Source: Phorcus lineatus (taxonomy: Eukaryota; Mollusca; Gastropoda; Trochida; Trochidae). From it: DNA of 64,000 nucleotides. The notes under the pieces are model-generated. The model did not search any database and was not told the origin of the DNA. It saw nothing but the letters and a program-made list of their open reading frames with translations. Position 1 is the stretch's first letter. Every line of letters starts with the position of its first letter. The stretch covers positions 3,090,764-3,154,763 of the forward strand of contig OV121094.1 of the NCBI GenBank assembly GCA_921293015.1, written 5' to 3'. The position numbers and the translations under genes are program-made. This document shows positions 61,799-64,000 of the stretch, in pieces.

Positions 61799-62662
61799 CT
61801 ATCCCTTTGTTGTGATGTTGACGAGGCGTTGACCACTGAATCGTAGTTTGTTGCCCTTTCCCATCTCACGAATGAGCGTTTGCAGGTTAGATCGAGTTAT
61901 CAAGTCTTCCTGAGACATCGCTCTGTCGAAGTAGACCTGTGAGAAGTCGTTGGTACCTCGTAGTTTCTTCTTGTGTTGTAGAAGTTTCTTCGCCTGCTCG
62001 CTGGTTTCAAGTGTGACCAAAACTACTCCGGGTTTGTTGTCGTTGCGTTGCTTCCTGACGGCACGTGCAGCACGGACGTCTGTAAATTTCAGCCCGTCGC
62101 GGATGACACGATTGACGAGTTGACATGTGATTGACGGGTCGTCTCTTTCACGTGTGTCGATTGCAAGGTTTCGCACAACAACACTGCGATCAGTGTCCGA
62201 TTCTTTCTTGCCCTTCACGACATCAGAAAATTTAGAGTTCATAGACTGTACATCTTTCTCAACTTTATCCATTCTCACGGTAATCGTTTCGTGTGAATTT
62301 ATCTGTGAGTTTTCCATTCTCTTTACCTTGTCGGTCAGTGCAGCTATTTGTGCGTCAAACTCCTTCCTTATGGCTTCAGTCTCCTGTTTCAAAACAGCGG
62401 TCAGTCTGGACGTCATGCGTTCCTCGTTCGCTGCTAGTTGGTCACAGAAGAACTTCTGCATGTTAGCAATAGCTGTCAGAACATCAGAATTATTATTACC
62501 CACAGCAGTCGGAGTTTCGTGCGGGGCAGTAGAATTAATACAAAGTTTCACTTTTTTGGCTGCAGACGGTTCACACATGTTAATGTCATTATTTATTTCG
62601 TTGAAACACGGCTGCGACATTACTGCATTAACGAAATTATCAGCTTCTTCCATCGCCGCCAT
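61799..62662 (-). CDS. LINE ORF1 protein with coiled coil
   Basis: I start at the ATG of MAAMEEADNFVNAVM (62662); upstream in-frame codons lack an ATG. The product is 287 residues. The first 75 residues are acidic then basic (AAKKVKLC). About 75-155 is a heptad-rich coiled coil (TSRLTAVLKQETEAIRKEFD and onward). After that is RSVVVRNLAIDTRERDD, an RRM-like core, and a basic C-terminus (LRFSGQRLVNITTKG). No zinc knuckle is present. It ends at a TAG whose frame continues straight into the endonuclease. It should bind element RNA. The frame is intact though ORF2 is broken. Confidence 0.82.
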   Translation of the reverse strand: MAAMEEADNFVNAVMSQPCFNEINNDINMCEPSAAKKVKLCINSTAPHETPTAVGNNNSDVLTAIANMQKFFCDQLAANEERMTSRLTAVLKQETEAIRKEFDAQIAALTDKVKRMENSQINSHETITVRMDKVEKDVQSMNSKFSDVVKGKKESDTDRSVVVRNLAIDTRERDDPSITCQLVNRVIRDGLKFTDVRAARAVRKQRNDNKPGVVLVTLETSEQAKKLLQHKKKLRGTNDFSQVYFDRAMSQEDLITRSNLQTLIREMGKGNKLRFSGQRLVNITTKG

Positions 62663-63066
62663 GACTGTAGTAGTTAAAATGTTCAAATATTATGAGATTT
62701 CTTCAAAGTTCAGTATTTCGATAAATTCTCAATTGCAGCACTTGTAAAGTTTATAGAACGTAGCCCAGGGTTTGTTGTGTGGATATTTAATACCTTTTGT
62801 AATGGATGGGCATCAGAAAAGACGATGTACGTGGATTTATTTCATTCAGTGTCGGAGCTCCAGTCGACCACGTCTTCACCATCCAAGGGCAGATAACTTA
62901 GGTTTAGGTAGCTTATGTCGAGACTACTTATGAAACTTGGCCTTTATGTAGCTAGTATTCAAGTGTTTTCTCGCTAATATTGGGGACATACATAGATCTA
63001 TGGATCTAAGATTCTACAGCAAGGTTTAGGTATTACTTAGCTTCACTCGGAAACAACTGGGTAAAC

Positions 63067-64000
63067 GTGACCACTTTAAAGGTAGGGTATAAAGGTTGTT
63101 CAATCAAATGTCGATATTTTGTCAGAACTTATAAATCTCTCATTTTGAAATTAATGAAACTATCCGCTTATAGTTACACTATATCACAGATAAAGATAAC
63201 TACTTTTTATAATTATTTAAGTATTTTGTTCTCAAACAGGTTGTGTTGGTCAAAATTTGTAGAATCCTTAGCTATTAAAGGTAATAAGGCTCTATTTGGT
63301 ACTTTAAAAAGTGATTATTCAGTTCCCAGGTCTACCAGCAATATTATTTTTAAATTGTTTGACACTAAGATTAAACCAGTAATTTTGTATGGTGCTGAAT
63401 TATGGGGATTCCAAATATATCAGGTTTTAGAATCCTTTTAAAATAATTACTGTAAGTTTGTTTTAGGACTTAGCAAGTATAATACTAGTAATATTGTTTT
63501 GGCAGAGTGTGGCATACATCAGTTGTATGTTGATTATCATGTTTAATGTGTAAAAGATTGGTGCAAACTTTTAAGGATGGAAAATAGAAGGTATCCAAAG
63601 AAAGATTATATTTTAATGATACGCCTTGATGAATCTGGCACAACAACGTGGGCAAGTTACGTGAGGCAATTACTATTTAATTTTGAATTTGGAAATGCAT
63701 GGCTTTCTCAGGATAGTGGTAATATTAATATGTTCTTCGAGTTGTTTAAACAGCGCCTATGTGATTGTAATATTCAGTAAAATATCTTCATCTAGTAGTT
63801 CAAATCAATTTTGATACATAATTTTATATTACGAATATTAGGAACAGGGAATTAAGGAGATGTTTTTGTCTACTAAGACTGATCACAACTGTTGGTCGAC
63901 GGCAGGGTATAGATAAACATCTGTGTATCTGTAATAATTTGTATTCAGAATGTATAGTAGAAGATGTTATACATTTTTTATTTGTTTGCCCGTTTATGAT
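63067..64000 (+). pseudogene. decayed LINE reverse transcriptase C-terminal part, runs off the window
   Basis: Plus-strand pieces read LSILFSNRLCWSKFVESLAI and IKPVILYGAELWG at 63067-63441, then RYPKKDYILMIRLDESGTTT (63577-63780), and near the edge RNRELRRCF and a Cys/His cluster CICNNLYSEC, then DVIHFLFVCPF. The order matches the fragment at 15142-16347, so both belong to one LINE family. Stops and shifts separate the pieces. The 3' end lies beyond 64000. Confidence 0.82.

Larger units (their letters stand above)
55967..62700 (-). mobile_element. near-complete non-LTR retrotransposon (LINE), interrupted by a DNA transposon
   Basis: On the minus strand: ORF1 (62662-61799), endonuclease (about 61798-60815), inserted DNA transposon (60804-58690), reverse transcriptase to stop (58689-56174), a short 3' UTR, and a (TTC)n tail of about 31 bases at 55997-55967. 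The 5' end lies somewhere beyond 62662 and is not resolved; no target duplication was found. The microsatellite tail in place of poly(A), and the reverse transcriptase motifs, set it apart from the L1/Tx1-like element at 22-28 kb. Clade is open (I, Jockey or CR1 group). Confidence 0.9.

Noticed and set aside
62412..62747. Plus-strand frames of 79 and 206 codons opposite the LINE ORF1
   Set aside because: Antisense shadows of the coiled-coil coding region.

Overview
The window is AT-rich eukaryotic DNA. It holds an intronless rhodopsin-type GPCR, three genes split into small phase-matched exons (one a caspase), and many layers of transposable elements. The mix of non-LTR elements, a DIRS-like tyrosine-recombinase element and a decayed mariner, with long non-coding gaps, fits a marine invertebrate. 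A mollusc, perhaps a bivalve, is my best guess; this is inference and nothing here names the species. Exon models were built by hand from splice sites and reading phase, with no transcript or homology search.

Layout. 1025-1948 (+) is the GPCR. 6419-12484 (-) is a six-exon gene for a 188-residue protein with a lysine-rich N-terminus and two C-terminal membrane segments (gene 1). 12.5-31.3 kb is an old tandem segmental duplication: copy A about 12520-19490, copy B about 19585-31281. Different mobile elements landed in each copy, so the other copy often shows the empty site. Copy A received a mariner relic and a LINE fragment. Copy B received a complete L1/Tx1-like LINE with two open reading frames, a 41-base poly(A) and 13-base target duplications, plus a 771-base composite insertion. 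31.3-35.4 kb shows no gene. 35433-38305 (-) is a nine-exon gene for a 228-residue basic, C-terminally membrane-anchored protein (gene 2). 42.0-44.8 kb is a broken DIRS-like element. 46131-51788 (-) is a complete seven-exon caspase of 331 residues. 55967 to about 62700 (-) is a second LINE, split by a 2.1-kb non-autonomous DNA transposon with perfect 21-base terminal inverted repeats and 10-base target duplications. 63.07 kb to the end is another decayed LINE.

The most interesting signal joins gene 2 and the caspase. The caspase has a short prodomain without a recognisable CARD or DED. It carries two copies of a Gly/Val/Asn-rich motif beginning I-x-V-x-G-x-S and ending G-V/I-G/A-N. A related segment, with the same I-x-V-x-G-x-S start, K-A-D and G-V at matching spacing and a similar N-x-Y-x-N-G end, lies in gene 2 just before its membrane anchor. 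A membrane protein and a protease about 8 kb apart on the same strand, sharing a short motif, look like an adaptor-effector pair that meets through like-with-like contacts. This is a hypothesis. Gene 1 shares with gene 2 the layout (ATG plus one G on the first coding exon, a lysine-rich second exon, membrane segments at the C-terminus) but not the motif.
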